This document shows positions 43,433 through 52,254 of a stretch of 64,000 bases of DNA, piece after piece; within the stretch, counting starts at the first letter, position 1, and every line of letters starts with the position of its first letter. The notes under the pieces were generated by a model. It worked only from the letters and a program-made list of their open reading frames with translations, made no database searches and was not told where the DNA came from. Location: assembly GCF_004327985.1 (NCBI RefSeq), contig NZ_SJDL01000016.1:1-64000 (forward strand). Reading direction: 5' to 3'. The DNA is from Marinobacter halodurans. Lineage in GTDB: Bacteria; Pseudomonadota; Gammaproteobacteria; Pseudomonadales; Oleiphilaceae. The translations under genes and the position numbers were made by a program.

Positions 43433-43876
43433 TCAGCGCCAGCTCACCAGGCAGCCACCGCGCACCCTGTAGCGGCCGGTTTCCTTGCCGCGGCGCTCGT
43501 AGACCCACCACTGGCCCTCGTGGTGATCCGGATCCCCCAGCACGTAGCGCAACTGGTGCGCGCTCATGCCGGCCTTGACCTGCCGCCGGGCCCGCCAGGT
43601 GCGTAACTGGGTCGACTGGACGTAGCCGAGATCACAGCCATCGGTCGATGGGCTGCGCTTGGCGTGATGGGTAGGCTGCCAGACTTCGACGTCGGTGCCG
43701 ATATCCAGCCGGCCACCGGTGGTGACCGGGTTGACCTCGACTTTTCTGGCTGAGTCGGAGCAGACCGAGTCGGAAAAGACCACCTGGCCGTTGGGACCCT
43801 GACATTGATAGATAGCGGCGGATACCGCCGGACAGGTGCCCATGCCTAACATGAGCACCAGAAGGGACTTGCGCAT
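43433..43876 (-). CDS. DUF4124-containing secreted protein
   Basis: 147 residues. A signal peptide (SLLVLMLGMGTCPAVSA) is followed by the DUF4124 core, IYQCQGPNGQVVFSDSVCS (Y-x-C/W-x-D/G-x-x-G-x-x-x-[FY]-S/T-D). The rest is basic, with the sequence LRYVLGDPDHHEGQWWVYER near the C-terminus, a pattern seen in outer-membrane SmpA-like folds (LGxPdx..g..W.Y). The start is placed at MRKSLL with AGGAG upstream. Function unknown, periplasmic. Confidence 0.75.
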   Translation of the reverse strand: MRKSLLVLMLGMGTCPAVSAAIYQCQGPNGQVVFSDSVCSDSARKVEVNPVTTGGRLDIGTDVEVWQPTHHAKRSPSTDGCDLGYVQSTQLRTWRARRQVKAGMSAHQLRYVLGDPDHHEGQWWVYERRGKETGRYRVRGGCLVSWR

Positions 43877-43957
43877 CCTGCATTCTCCTGCCCGATCCGT
43901 GGGCATTGGTTGTTCATTGAGCCCGCCAGCCTACCAGAAAGATCGATCCGCTGCCCG

Positions 43958-46012
43958 TCAGGCGGCGGGTTGATTGGCTGTGCCGCGCGGCAGGAGCAGG
44001 TCGAACACCACGCCGTCGGGATCGCTGACGTTGCGGGCGCTGATGTGGCCGCCATGGTAGTCGGTGATCAGACGCACGATCTGTAAACCCTGCCCCAGGT
44101 GGCCATCCTGCTGGCCTTCCCGCAGCGACACGAAGGGGCTGAAGATTTCGCTGGTCAGGTGGGCCGGCAGCTGCGCTCCGGCATTGAAGACCTGCAGGTG
44201 CCAGACTGCGTCCCGGTCTTCCAGGCGCACCTCGATCAGACCGCCGGTTGGGGTGAAATCCCGGGCATTGTCCACCAGCTTGTCCAGCAGTTGGACCAGG
44301 AGCTCGGGAGACCCGACAACCGGGCAGCCGGAGGTTGGCCCCTCGTAGCGAATCGTATGATCCGGATCCAGGCTTTGGTACGCCGCCGTGGCCTGGGCAG
44401 CGACGTCGGCCAGGTCGAAGGTTTCCCGCTCGACCTGCTCGAAGCTCTTTTCCAGTCGCGCCGCTTCGCTCATGCCCTGGAGGATCTGGCTGAGGCGGTC
44501 GGTAGCCTGGTTGGCCCGGTCAATGTAAGGCGATCCGGCGATATCGGGGGTGTCGTGACGGAGGTTTTCCAGCGACGAGCGTACCACCGCCACCGGGGTT
44601 TTCAGCTCGTGGGACAGACGGCGGGCGAAACTCTCCAGATAGTCGGTGTAGCCGTGCAGGTTGTCGATCAGCCGGCTGAACTGGCGGGACAGTTCCCCCA
44701 ACTCGTCACCGGCGCGGCTTTCCGGAATCCGCTTGAGCAGCCGGCCCTCGGCGTCCACTGTGGCGGCCACGCTACGCTGCAACCGGGTAATCCGCCAGGA
44801 CAACCAACTGGCATAACCCAGCAGCGTCAACACCAGCAGGCTCACGAACAGCACGCTGCGGACAATCACACGGCCCAGCGTATCGCCGGACAGCGCCAGG
44901 ATGTCCTTCAGCGATTGCTCGAGCACCAGTGTCACCGGCGCGCCGGACGGCGTCGTCAGGGTGCGCCGGTACACCAGGGCGGATTCCTCGTCACCATGAC
45001 GCACCAGCCCCTGCTCGGGAATGGTGGTTACCGCGTAGCGGGGCGCGGCTTCCGGCAGCGGCGCCGGGTCGGGCTGGAAGCGACGCAGCAGCGCGCGCAG
45101 GCCATTGAGGGCGATCTGTTCGACGATCTGGCCCGGACCCAGGCTGTCGAAATCCGTGGTGTCCTCCTGCGACGGTCCCTGGCTGTCCACCAGTACCCAG
45201 CCCTTGTCGTGCAGCAACAGGGCCCGTTGGCCCGAGCCCAGCAGCGGCTGGATCTCCCCGCCCAGGACGGTCAGTGGATAGAGCAGGTGCGGCAGGTGAT
45301 GGCCGGCGTCGTAACCCATGTGGCCCAGCACGCGGTAGCCGTCGCTCAGGCTGGCGTCCGGGTGCCAGACTTCAAAACCGATCTCGCTGTCCAGGGTGGG
45401 CCGGGGCATGCACAACTCCACCTGGTAGCCCTGTGCCGTGGCCTGCCATACGCCGGTGACCCGGTAGTCCCCCGGGCCACCCTGGGGCGCCGCACCCACC
45501 ACCGGGCCGGGGGCCGGCGTGCGGATTTCCCGGGTGATGGTGTGGCCGTCGTCGTTCAGGTAGAGGCGCAGGTGGGCATGGGGCGCCTCGGGATCGCCGG
45601 GGTTGAAATAGCGGCCCGGCGCCTGACGCACGCGGATCAGCAGGTACAGGGACTGGTCATCCACAGCCGCGCGCCATTGCACCGGGTCCTGCGCCGAGAT
45701 CGGGCTGGCGTAGGCGGAATCCGTGTCCTCGTCCCAGCTGGGCCAGTCGTCGCCGTAACCGTCGATGAACAGGGCGCGGCTCAGGGGTTGGGCGTACAGC
45801 AGCCGCTGGTCCGGGGCGGGCAGGGCGTTGAGGCTGGCGCGGTCGTTCTCGATCAGGTGTTGCAGCCGGGCCGACTGCCGGGCCAGTTGCTCGGTGGCCT
45901 GGGCGCGCAGGGCCGAGTCCAGCTCCAGCACGAACTGCAGGCCCGCCCAGGGGATCAACAGCACCAGCAGGCAGGCGATCAGCAGCTGGCGCTTGAGGGT
46001 CAGGCGGACCAT
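43958..46012 (-). CDS. Sortase-system sensor histidine kinase (PdsS type)
   Basis: 684 residues. An N-terminal membrane helix (LLIACLLVLLIPWAGLQFVLEL), a large periplasmic domain (about 35-380) including carbohydrate-binding-like beta strands, a second membrane helix (VIVRSVLFVSLLVLTLLGYASW), a HAMP region, and then the HisKA H-box (RLSHELKTPVAVVRSSLENL) and a HATPase_c domain (DNARDFTPTGG, GQGLQIVRLI). It is the kinase that accompanies the proteobacterial dedicated sortase system and is followed, on the same strand upstream, by its regulator, six bases away. Confidence 0.85.
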   Translation of the reverse strand: MVRLTLKRQLLIACLLVLLIPWAGLQFVLELDSALRAQATEQLARQSARLQHLIENDRASLNALPAPDQRLLYAQPLSRALFIDGYGDDWPSWDEDTDSAYASPISAQDPVQWRAAVDDQSLYLLIRVRQAPGRYFNPGDPEAPHAHLRLYLNDDGHTITREIRTPAPGPVVGAAPQGGPGDYRVTGVWQATAQGYQVELCMPRPTLDSEIGFEVWHPDASLSDGYRVLGHMGYDAGHHLPHLLYPLTVLGGEIQPLLGSGQRALLLHDKGWVLVDSQGPSQEDTTDFDSLGPGQIVEQIALNGLRALLRRFQPDPAPLPEAAPRYAVTTIPEQGLVRHGDEESALVYRRTLTTPSGAPVTLVLEQSLKDILALSGDTLGRVIVRSVLFVSLLVLTLLGYASWLSWRITRLQRSVAATVDAEGRLLKRIPESRAGDELGELSRQFSRLIDNLHGYTDYLESFARRLSHELKTPVAVVRSSLENLRHDTPDIAGSPYIDRANQATDRLSQILQGMSEAARLEKSFEQVERETFDLADVAAQATAAYQSLDPDHTIRYEGPTSGCPVVGSPELLVQLLDKLVDNARDFTPTGGLIEVRLEDRDAVWHLQVFNAGAQLPAHLTSEIFSPFVSLREGQQDGHLGQGLQIVRLITDYHGGHISARNVSDPDGVVFDLLLPRGTANQPAA

Positions 46013-46018
46013 GCCGGC

Positions 46019-46720
46019 TCAGGATTCATGGGCGTTCCAGCGGTAACCGAAGCCGTAGGCCGTCTGCACGGCATCGAAGTCCGGATCGGTCTGCTGGAAC
46101 TTGCGCCGGATGCGTTTGATGTGGGAGGTCACCGTGTTGTCGTCGAGGACGGTGTTGGCCGCCTCCATCAACTGGGTGCGGCTGCGGACATGGCCCGGAT
46201 GCTGGACCAGCGAGTGCAGCATCCAGAATTCGGTCACCGTCAGTTCCACCGGCTGACCGTTCCACTCGGCGGTCATGCGGTCGACGTTCAGTTCCAGCCG
46301 GCCCCGCCGGAGCATCTCGTCGGCCTGCTGGCTGCTCTGGGCCCAGGCGTCGGCCCGCCTCAGCAGGGCAGCGATGCGGGCGAACAGGTGGTCCAGGCTC
46401 ATGTCCTTGGTGACATAGTCGTCCGCACCCAGGCGCAGGCCGGCGACCGAATCCGCATCGCTGTCACGGGCGGTCAGGAAAATGATGGGCAGCAGCGCCG
46501 AACGCTGGCGCAGGGCCTGACACAGGTCGAAACCGCCCTCGATTTCCTCGCCCAGGCCCACATCGATAATGGCCAGGTCGGGCAGGGGCCCTTTCAGGCC
46601 CTCCAGGGCCGCCGGGCGACTGGCGTAGACCGTCACCTCGTAACCCCGGCGCTGCAGGGCGTCCCGGTAATTCTCCCGGATCGCGGGTTCATCCTCCACA
46701 AGCACGATATGGCGTTTCAT
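46019..46720 (-). CDS. Sortase-system response regulator, OmpR family (PdsR type)
   Basis: 233 residues. The receiver has VEDEPAIRENYRDAL near the N-terminus, the phosphoacceptor Asp in LAIIDVGLGEEI (about 53), Thr in IIFLTARD and Lys in YVTKDMS. The C-terminal winged helix (about 140-228) has PVELTVTEFWMLHSLVQHPGHVRSRTQL and RRKFQQTDPDFDAVQTAYGFGYRW. It is transcribed divergently from the sortase target and presumably controls it. The 186-base gap between the two genes should hold both promoters. Confidence 0.88.
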   Translation of the reverse strand: MKRHIVLVEDEPAIRENYRDALQRRGYEVTVYASRPAALEGLKGPLPDLAIIDVGLGEEIEGGFDLCQALRQRSALLPIIFLTARDSDADSVAGLRLGADDYVTKDMSLDHLFARIAALLRRADAWAQSSQQADEMLRRGRLELNVDRMTAEWNGQPVELTVTEFWMLHSLVQHPGHVRSRTQLMEAANTVLDDNTVTSHIKRIRRKFQQTDPDFDAVQTAYGFGYRWNAHES

Positions 46721-46906
46721 AACTCCGGCTCACTGCTCCCTGAATACTGACGGGTATTTAAACACGCCCGCGCGCCCTCGCAAGCATTGACGGTCCATTT
46801 GCCACAATTGATCACGATTGGCCCGCATTCCGGCGATTTTCCGCCACGGCTTTGCCTTTCCCGGACGATTTACTGGTCCCAAACCGACCCGGAAAGAGGA
46901 CGAGCT

Positions 46907-49018
46907 GTGCACAATCCGTCATTGCCGCGAACCCGTGGCCTGTCATCGCCGAAAATCGCCCGCCCACGACTGTTGCGTTTCATGGAAGGCATCAGCCTGT
47001 GGCTGGCGGTGGCGCTGTTTTTTGTCCTGCAATCGGCGGCGGCGCGGGCCAGCGAGGCGCCCGGTACCGGTGAGCTGCGACTGGTCACGCCCTCGGGGCA
47101 AATCGAAACGGCCCTGGCGCTGAACACCGATTACCGCGTCAATGTCAGCGCCCTGCTGGCCGATACCCGCCTGAAGCAGACTTTTCGCAACACCAGCGAC
47201 GACTGGCGCGAAGGCACCTACGTCTTCCCGCTGCCGGAGAAGGCCAGCGTCTACGCCATGCGCCTGCACATCGGCGAGCGGGTGATCGTGGGCGAGATCG
47301 AGACCCGGGAGGACGCCCGCAAGACCTATGAGAAAGCCAAATCCGAGGGCAAGCAGGCCGCCCAGGTCGAGCAGCAGCGGCCCAACCTGTTCACCACGCG
47401 CGTGGCCAATATCCCGCCCGGTGAGACGGTCACCGTCGAGTTGCGCTACCAGCAGCGGGTGACCTACCGGGATGGCGAATTCAGCCTGCGCCTGCCCACC
47501 ACCCTGACGCCGCGCTACATGCCTGGCGCGCCAATGGTGGACGAACCGAAGCCGGTCGCCTGGCAACAGGGTTGGGCCGTGCCCACCACGGAGGTGCCGG
47601 ATGCCGGCGCCATCAGCCCCTACACCGTCAATCCCGGTGATGTCCCGGCGGGCAGCCACCGCGCCCAGGTGCACCTGATCCTGAACGCCGGGTTGCCCAT
47701 CGAGCAGGTGGTCAGCCCCAGTCATGCGCTGGACTCCGTCTGGCGGGGCTCGCAGGTGGACGTCAGTCCCAAGGGCGACGGCGTTGCCATGGACCGGGAC
47801 GTTGTCGTGCGCTGGCGGCCGAAGCGGGAGCAGACGCCTTCCGCCGCCGTCTTCCATGAACGCTTCGACGGCGAAGACTACCTGCTGGCGATGGTCGTGC
47901 CCGGTCTCAACGGCGGGCAGTCGCTGTCACGGGAGCTGATCTTCGTGGTGGACACCTCGGGATCCATGGCGGGCGAGTCCATCCGCCAGGCACGTGAAGC
48001 CCTGATGGCCGGCCTGGATACGCTGAAACCGGGGGATCGATTCAACATCATCCAGTTCAACAGCACCACCTCCGCCCTGTTCAACGGCGCTCGCGAGGTC
48101 AGTGCGGACTCACTGCGGGCCGCGCGCCAGTATGCGGCCAACCTGTCCGCCGACGGCGGTACCGAAATGGCTCCGGCCCTGGATCTGGCCTTGCGCCACC
48201 AGGGGCCTGACGGGGAATCGTCCGGCCCACAGGTCCGCCAGGTGCTGTTCATGACCGACGGCGCGGTGGGCAACGAGCAGGCCCTGTTCCAGCAGATCCA
48301 CGACCAGCTCGGGAACTCCCGCCTGTTCACCGTTGGCATCGGCTCGGCGCCCAACATGCACTTCATGCGCGAAGCGGCCCGGTTCGGGCGGGGCACCTTC
48401 ACCGCCGTGGGCAGCAGCGCCGAGATGGGCGGTCAGTTGGGGCGTCTGCTCGATCGCATGGCAGCGCCGGTCCTGGGAAACATCACGGCGTCCTGGCCGG
48501 GCCAGCCGACGGCCTTTCCCAAACGGCCGGGCGACCTGTTCATGGGTGAGCCGCTGGTGCTGGTGGCTCGCGGCCAGGCCGCAACAGGCGAGCTGAAACT
48601 GTCCGGAGAACTGCCGGACGGTACGGCCTGGCAACGATCGCTGTCGCTGGATTCGGCGGCGCCCGGTCAGGGCCTGCATCGCTATTGGGCCCGTCAGCAG
48701 ATCGACCAGATCAGCGACCAGCGCATCTACGGCACCCCGGAGGCGGATATCCGCGCGCAAGTCACGCCGCTGGCGCTCGCCCACGGTCTGGTGACGCCCT
48801 ACACCAGCTTCGTGGCTGTGGACCAGACGCCGGTTCGCACGCAGGAGGATAAATTGAAAGCCGAGTCCGTCCCCACCCTGCTGCCCGCGGGCAGTACTCC
48901 GGGCATGCTGCGTTACCCGCAGACCGCCACTCCGTCGTCCCTGCTGATCCTGATCGGCCTGGCGGGCCTGATGCCGGCCTTCGGCGTGTTCCTGGCCCGG
49001 CGGAGGGTGTTCGGATGA
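46907..49018 (+). CDS. Sortase target protein with VIT and VWA domains
   Basis: 703 residues from GTG 46907, six bases after AAAGAGGA; the frame is open to 46787 but the upstream part looks unlike a protein. A long basic leader and a signal helix (ISLWLAVALFFVLQSAAARA) precede the VIT domain (about 60-200, with DTRLKQTFRN and YVFPLPEKASVYAM) and a VWA domain (about 340-525) whose MIDAS motif is VDTSGSMAG (near 346). The C-terminus has a sorting signal RYPQTATPS (about 669-677), a hydrophobic helix and the tail RRRVFG. It matches the known marine proteobacterial sortase target. The motif has Tyr instead of Leu. Confidence 0.88.
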   Translation: MHNPSLPRTRGLSSPKIARPRLLRFMEGISLWLAVALFFVLQSAAARASEAPGTGELRLVTPSGQIETALALNTDYRVNVSALLADTRLKQTFRNTSDDWREGTYVFPLPEKASVYAMRLHIGERVIVGEIETREDARKTYEKAKSEGKQAAQVEQQRPNLFTTRVANIPPGETVTVELRYQQRVTYRDGEFSLRLPTTLTPRYMPGAPMVDEPKPVAWQQGWAVPTTEVPDAGAISPYTVNPGDVPAGSHRAQVHLILNAGLPIEQVVSPSHALDSVWRGSQVDVSPKGDGVAMDRDVVVRWRPKREQTPSAAVFHERFDGEDYLLAMVVPGLNGGQSLSRELIFVVDTSGSMAGESIRQAREALMAGLDTLKPGDRFNIIQFNSTTSALFNGAREVSADSLRAARQYAANLSADGGTEMAPALDLALRHQGPDGESSGPQVRQVLFMTDGAVGNEQALFQQIHDQLGNSRLFTVGIGSAPNMHFMREAARFGRGTFTAVGSSAEMGGQLGRLLDRMAAPVLGNITASWPGQPTAFPKRPGDLFMGEPLVLVARGQAATGELKLSGELPDGTAWQRSLSLDSAAPGQGLHRYWARQQIDQISDQRIYGTPEADIRAQVTPLALAHGLVTPYTSFVAVDQTPVRTQEDKLKAESVPTLLPAGSTPGMLRYPQTATPSSLLILIGLAGLMPAFGVFLARRRVFG

Positions 49019-49674
49019 TGCGACTGCTGATGACCCTGACGGTTGCCGCCGCCATCACCCTGGTGGCGGGCCTCTGGATTCCGCTGAAAGCCCAGCTGGC
49101 CCAGCAACTGCTCAACATGGCCTGGGCCCAGAGCCAGGCCGAGCAGGCCCGGACCCGCCCCTGGCCGTGGGCCGACACCTGGCCGGTGGGACGTCTGCGT
49201 CTGCCGGAGGACAACGAACCGCTGGTGGTCCTGGCCGGCACCAGCGGCGAGAGCCTGGCCTTCGGGCCGGGCCATGTTACGGCCTCGGCGCTGCCGGGCC
49301 AGCCCGGCACGGTGATCCTGGCGGGCCACCGCGATACCCATTTCAGCGTCCTCCAGGAAATCCGGGTGGGGGACCGGTTGGCCCTGCAGGGACTCGACGG
49401 GGACTGGCGCCGGTACCGGGTGGTGAATGAACGGGTGGTGGATTCCAGGCAGTCGCGCCTGGATTTCCGGCCGGATGGCACCAACCGCCTGATTCTGGTG
49501 ACCTGTTACCCGTTCGATGCCCTGGATCCTCACGGGCCGCTGCGCTACGTGATCGAAGCTGAGGATCTGGCCGGGCTGGAAACAGACGGGCACGTCGCCG
49601 TTCGACCCATTCGGAAGCCGGCGAAAATCCCGTCCGGAAGTGATCTATTGACCTCTGCCAGCGTAGGATTTTGA
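49015..49674 (+). CDS. Class GN sortase
   Basis: 219 residues, overlapping the target gene by four bases (ATGA). An N-terminal membrane anchor (LLMTLTVAAAITLVAGLWI) is followed by the sortase beta-barrel. The catalytic set is visible: His105 in LAGHRDTHF, Cys164 in LILVTCYPFD and Arg177 in GPLRYV. It is the transpeptidase that should cut the neighbouring VIT/VWA protein at its Y-P-Q-T-A motif and attach it to an envelope acceptor. Gram-negative sortases of this class occur with one dedicated target, as here. Confidence 0.92.
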   Translation: MMRLLMTLTVAAAITLVAGLWIPLKAQLAQQLLNMAWAQSQAEQARTRPWPWADTWPVGRLRLPEDNEPLVVLAGTSGESLAFGPGHVTASALPGQPGTVILAGHRDTHFSVLQEIRVGDRLALQGLDGDWRRYRVVNERVVDSRQSRLDFRPDGTNRLILVTCYPFDALDPHGPLRYVIEAEDLAGLETDGHVAVRPIRKPAKIPSGSDLLTSASVGF

Positions 49675-49757
49675 CACTGTTTGACAAAAATGGGATTCCG
49701 GCTCACATTGGATTCAGTCTGATGAGCCAGTCGGAGGCTCCCAAAGGAGACAGGGTC

Positions 49758-50048
49758 ATGTTCCTGCAGAAACGGCAAGGAGAGCACGGGCCATTGCCGC
49801 CCCGGTCGAGCCGCTATTTTGCGGTCGGGCGGCGCTGGTATTTCACCACGCGGGAAAAAACCACGCTGGGACCGTTCGAGTCTTTCGAGCAGGCGGAACA
49901 GTCGGCCAGGGCCTACATAGAGGATGTGGATGCCCACCGCCGCGGCGCCGCCGTCGACTACAGCTACGGCGTGGTCCTGCACGACTATGAGACGTGCACC
50001 GCAGCGCACTGCCAGCAGTGCCGGGAGATGGCCCGCCTCCTGTCCTGA
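49758..50048 (+). CDS. DUF6316 family small protein
   Basis: 96 residues from ATG 49758 with AAAGGAGA upstream; an in-frame ATG at 49722 and a TTG at 49671 lie 5'. The core YFAVGRRWYFTTREKTTLGPFESFEQAEQSARAYIED (an R-x-WYF-x-x-RE-x-x-x-GPF pattern) is the DUF6316/DUF-like module. Two cysteine motifs near the end (ETCTAAHCQQC). Function unknown. Confidence 0.7.
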   Translation: MFLQKRQGEHGPLPPRSSRYFAVGRRWYFTTREKTTLGPFESFEQAEQSARAYIEDVDAHRRGAAVDYSYGVVLHDYETCTAAHCQQCREMARLLS

Positions 50049-50155
50049 CGGGCCCGCAGGGCCGGGGAAGTGTTCCCATCGGCAATCCGGATCGATATCC
50101 TATGCGACCCGGCGTACAGGTGTGCGCCGTCCGGTAAGCTGTGGAGTCTGTCCCG

Positions 50156-50872
50156 ATGCGTTTTCTCCGAGCACTGCTGGCCTGGCTGTCGGTGCCTGTT
50201 CTCTGCCTGCTGGGGTTGATCCTGTGCCTGGCACGGCCGTTCAATCCTGATAACACCCGTATCCTGGGCTGGGCCGTTGCCCGCACCGGTCGCTGCCTGC
50301 TGGGTCTGGCACGGCCGCTGGAGGGCTACGAAAACATGCCCCTGGACCGGCCCACGGTGATCATCGCCAATCACCAGCACAACGATGACCTGTTCCTGAT
50401 GGGCGACCTGCTGCCACCGCGCACCGTCGCTATCGGCAAGGCGTCGCTGCGCTGGATTCCCTTCTTCGGGCAGGTGTTCTGGCTGGGCGGCAACATCCTG
50501 ATCGACCGCAAGCGCTCCAGCCGTGCCGTGGCCGTCATCCAGACGACGGCCGGGGCCATGACCCGGGAGCGCAAGAGCCTGTGGATCTTCCCGGAAGGCA
50601 CCCGGAGTCACGGCGAGCACCTTCAGCCGTTCAAGAAAGGTGCCTTTCACGCGGCCATCGCCGCCAAGGCACCCATCACCATGGTGTGTGCCGAGGCCTA
50701 TCGCCCGGAAACCCGGGGGCTGCTCGGCCGGCGTCGCCCGGTGCGGCTGCGGGTGTTGCCGCCGGTGGAGACCCATGACCTCTGTTCCGGTGACATTGCC
50801 GAGCTGATGGCCCGCTGCCATCACGAGATGAGCCAGGCCATCCACGAGATGGGAACTGAGACGTCAGCCTAG
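50156..50872 (+). CDS. 1-acylglycerol-3-phosphate acyltransferase-like (PlsC family)
   Basis: 238 residues from ATG 50156 (GGAG nine bases upstream; an in-frame GTG at 50141 is an alternative). An N-terminal membrane helix (LLAWLSVPVLCLLGLILCLA) precedes the acyltransferase motif I NHQHNDD (H-x4-D) at about 84-90, motif II-like GQVFWLGGNILIDR, motif III FPEGTRS and a later proline (KAPITMV). It adds an acyl chain to lysophosphatidic acid or a similar acceptor in phospholipid synthesis. Confidence 0.88.
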   Translation: MRFLRALLAWLSVPVLCLLGLILCLARPFNPDNTRILGWAVARTGRCLLGLARPLEGYENMPLDRPTVIIANHQHNDDLFLMGDLLPPRTVAIGKASLRWIPFFGQVFWLGGNILIDRKRSSRAVAVIQTTAGAMTRERKSLWIFPEGTRSHGEHLQPFKKGAFHAAIAAKAPITMVCAEAYRPETRGLLGRRRPVRLRVLPPVETHDLCSGDIAELMARCHHEMSQAIHEMGTETSA

Positions 50873-51005
50873 GGTCTTTTCCAGAACCGTGACTGCTTGA
50901 CTTCCCAGCTATTTTCCTTCGGTATGTGGGGGATTGCCGCATGGGGCGGCAAGGCGCCGCCGGGGCATCGAACCCGGCCGCAGAGTGGCAAAAGGGAGTG
51001 ATGCG

Positions 51006-51248
51006 ATGAATCTGATTCTGTTTCTGATCATTGGTGGCGTGGCTGGATGGCTGGCCGGCTTGATCATGAAAGGGCGGGGTTTCGGCGTACTCGCCAACAT
51101 CGGTATTGGTATTGTCGGCTCGTTGATCGGTGGCTTCCTGTTCAGTCTGTTGGGGCTGTCGTCCCACGGCACCATCGGGTCCCTGGTGACCGCGACGGTA
51201 GGCGCCATCGTACTACTGTGGATCGTCAGCGCGATAAAGAAAGCGTGA
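51006..51248 (+). CDS. GlsB/YeaQ/YmgE family membrane protein
   Basis: 80 residues with three hydrophobic segments: LILFLIIGGVAGWLAGLIM, then VLANIGIGIVGSLIGGFLFSLLGL, then GSLVTATVGAIVLLWIVSAI. The pattern G-x-x-A-G-W-L-A-G and the G-x-G-x-x-G spacing are those of the transglycosylase-associated family. AGGGAG precedes the ATG. Often general-stress induced. The function is unproven. Confidence 0.9.
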   Translation: MNLILFLIIGGVAGWLAGLIMKGRGFGVLANIGIGIVGSLIGGFLFSLLGLSSHGTIGSLVTATVGAIVLLWIVSAIKKA

Positions 51249-51312
51249 ACCATCCGGGAGCCCCGGCCTCTGTTCGGGGCTCCGTCACTGACATCTTGGA
51301 GAATCCTGGAGA

Positions 51313-51714
51313 ATGATCGTACCGGTTACTGCAGTCTTTGCCGCCATCACGGCCATCCTGATGCTGTTCCTGGCCCTGCGGGTGTCGCTGTTCCGCCGCA
51401 AGCTCAAGGTCGGGATCGGCGATGGCGGGCAGAAGGATATCGAGGTGGCGATCCGGGCCCACGCCAACCTGGTGGAGTACGCCCCGATCATGCTGATCCT
51501 GATGGCGCTGGGCGAACTGAACGGTGTCTACGTGATCTACGTCTATCTCGTCGGCATGCTGTTCGTTGTGGGCCGCCTGCTGCATGCCTGGGGCTTTATA
51601 CGCAGCCGTGGCGGCTATGCGTTGGGCCGCATGTTCGGCACGCTGTTCACCTGGCTGGCGGTCCTGGTGATGGCCGCGCTGACCCTGCTCAACGTGGTCC
51701 AGGTTTCCCTGTAA
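51313..51714 (+). CDS. MAPEG family membrane protein
   Basis: 133 residues, four hydrophobic segments. The core RAHANLVEYAPIMLILMALGELNG with R-x-H-x-N-x-x-E-x-x-P is the MAPEG signature (glutathione-binding region in characterised members), and RLLHAWGF is the second conserved segment. Bacterial MAPEG proteins act on glutathione or lipid peroxides; the substrate here is unknown. A short gap from the YeaQ-like gene suggests possible co-transcription. Confidence 0.87.
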   Translation: MIVPVTAVFAAITAILMLFLALRVSLFRRKLKVGIGDGGQKDIEVAIRAHANLVEYAPIMLILMALGELNGVYVIYVYLVGMLFVVGRLLHAWGFIRSRGGYALGRMFGTLFTWLAVLVMAALTLLNVVQVSL

Positions 51715-51724
51715 CCCCTGATCC

Positions 51725-52135
51725 TCAGAGCCGTTTGCGGCGGAGGGTGTAGTTCAGTTTCGACTGGATGCGCTCGCCGTCGCGGTTGAGCATCTCCAGA
51801 CCCCCTTCCGGTAGCCGGCGGTACATCCGAACCACCTGGCCATTTTCACCCTGCAGGCTGATGCGCCCCAGATCCATTGGGTCGGTGGGTGGCAGGATTT
51901 CCCACTGGCCCTCCCGCCGCGTGGTATCGCCGTTGCGCTCCAGGTACGTCTCGGTCAGCGTGTAGGTGTCCGGAGCCCGGTAGAGCGTCAGGCGGGTTTC
52001 GATACCCGGGCAGTCCGCACAGGGCAGCGTGCCTTCCCAGACGCCGTAGGGCGATCTTTCCGTCACCGGTGCCTGGCTGGCACAACCGGTCAGCAGGGCA
52101 GTGGTCAACAGGGCACTGAGCGTCAACAGTCGCAT
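51725..52135 (-). CDS. NlpE-like copper-resistance lipoprotein (short form)
   Basis: 136 residues from ATG 52135 (AAGGAAG upstream; the frame is open to 52207). A lipobox LLTGC with Cys18 marks an outer-membrane lipoprotein. The N-terminal NlpE domain has GVWEGTLPCADCPGIETRLTLY with the CxxC motif and DTYTLTETYLERNG. It lacks the C-terminal OB-like domain of E. coli NlpE. In E. coli NlpE signals surface sensing and lipoprotein stress to the Cpx pathway. Confidence 0.85.
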   Translation of the reverse strand: MRLLTLSALLTTALLTGCASQAPVTERSPYGVWEGTLPCADCPGIETRLTLYRAPDTYTLTETYLERNGDTTRREGQWEILPPTDPMDLGRISLQGENGQVVRMYRRLPEGGLEMLNRDGERIQSKLNYTLRRKRL

Positions 52136-52206
52136 GGGCGCTTCCTTGGCAAGGGGGTAGCGGGTCTGGCGAGGGGAAAGAATCGCAGGTTCGACGGGAT
52201 GGTTCA

Positions 52207-52234
52207 ATCCGGCGTATCAGGCGACACGCCGGAT
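52207..52234. terminator. Hairpin downstream of the OmpA-like gene
   Basis: ATCCGGCGT (52207-52215) and ACGCCGGAT (52226-52234) form a perfect nine-base stem with a ten-base loop, 21 bases past the stop of the leftward OmpA-like gene. The T tract is missing, so it may be Rho-assisted or only stabilise the mRNA end. Confidence 0.4.
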
Positions 52235-52254
52235 GGGAATGGGCACGGAAGCGT

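Noticed and set aside
44099-46750. An 883-residue open frame on the plus strand
   Set aside because: It lies entirely antisense to the histidine kinase and regulator of the sortase system. It has no recognisable domain, and its Gln/Gly/Arg-rich composition is typical of the reverse strand of a GC-rich gene.
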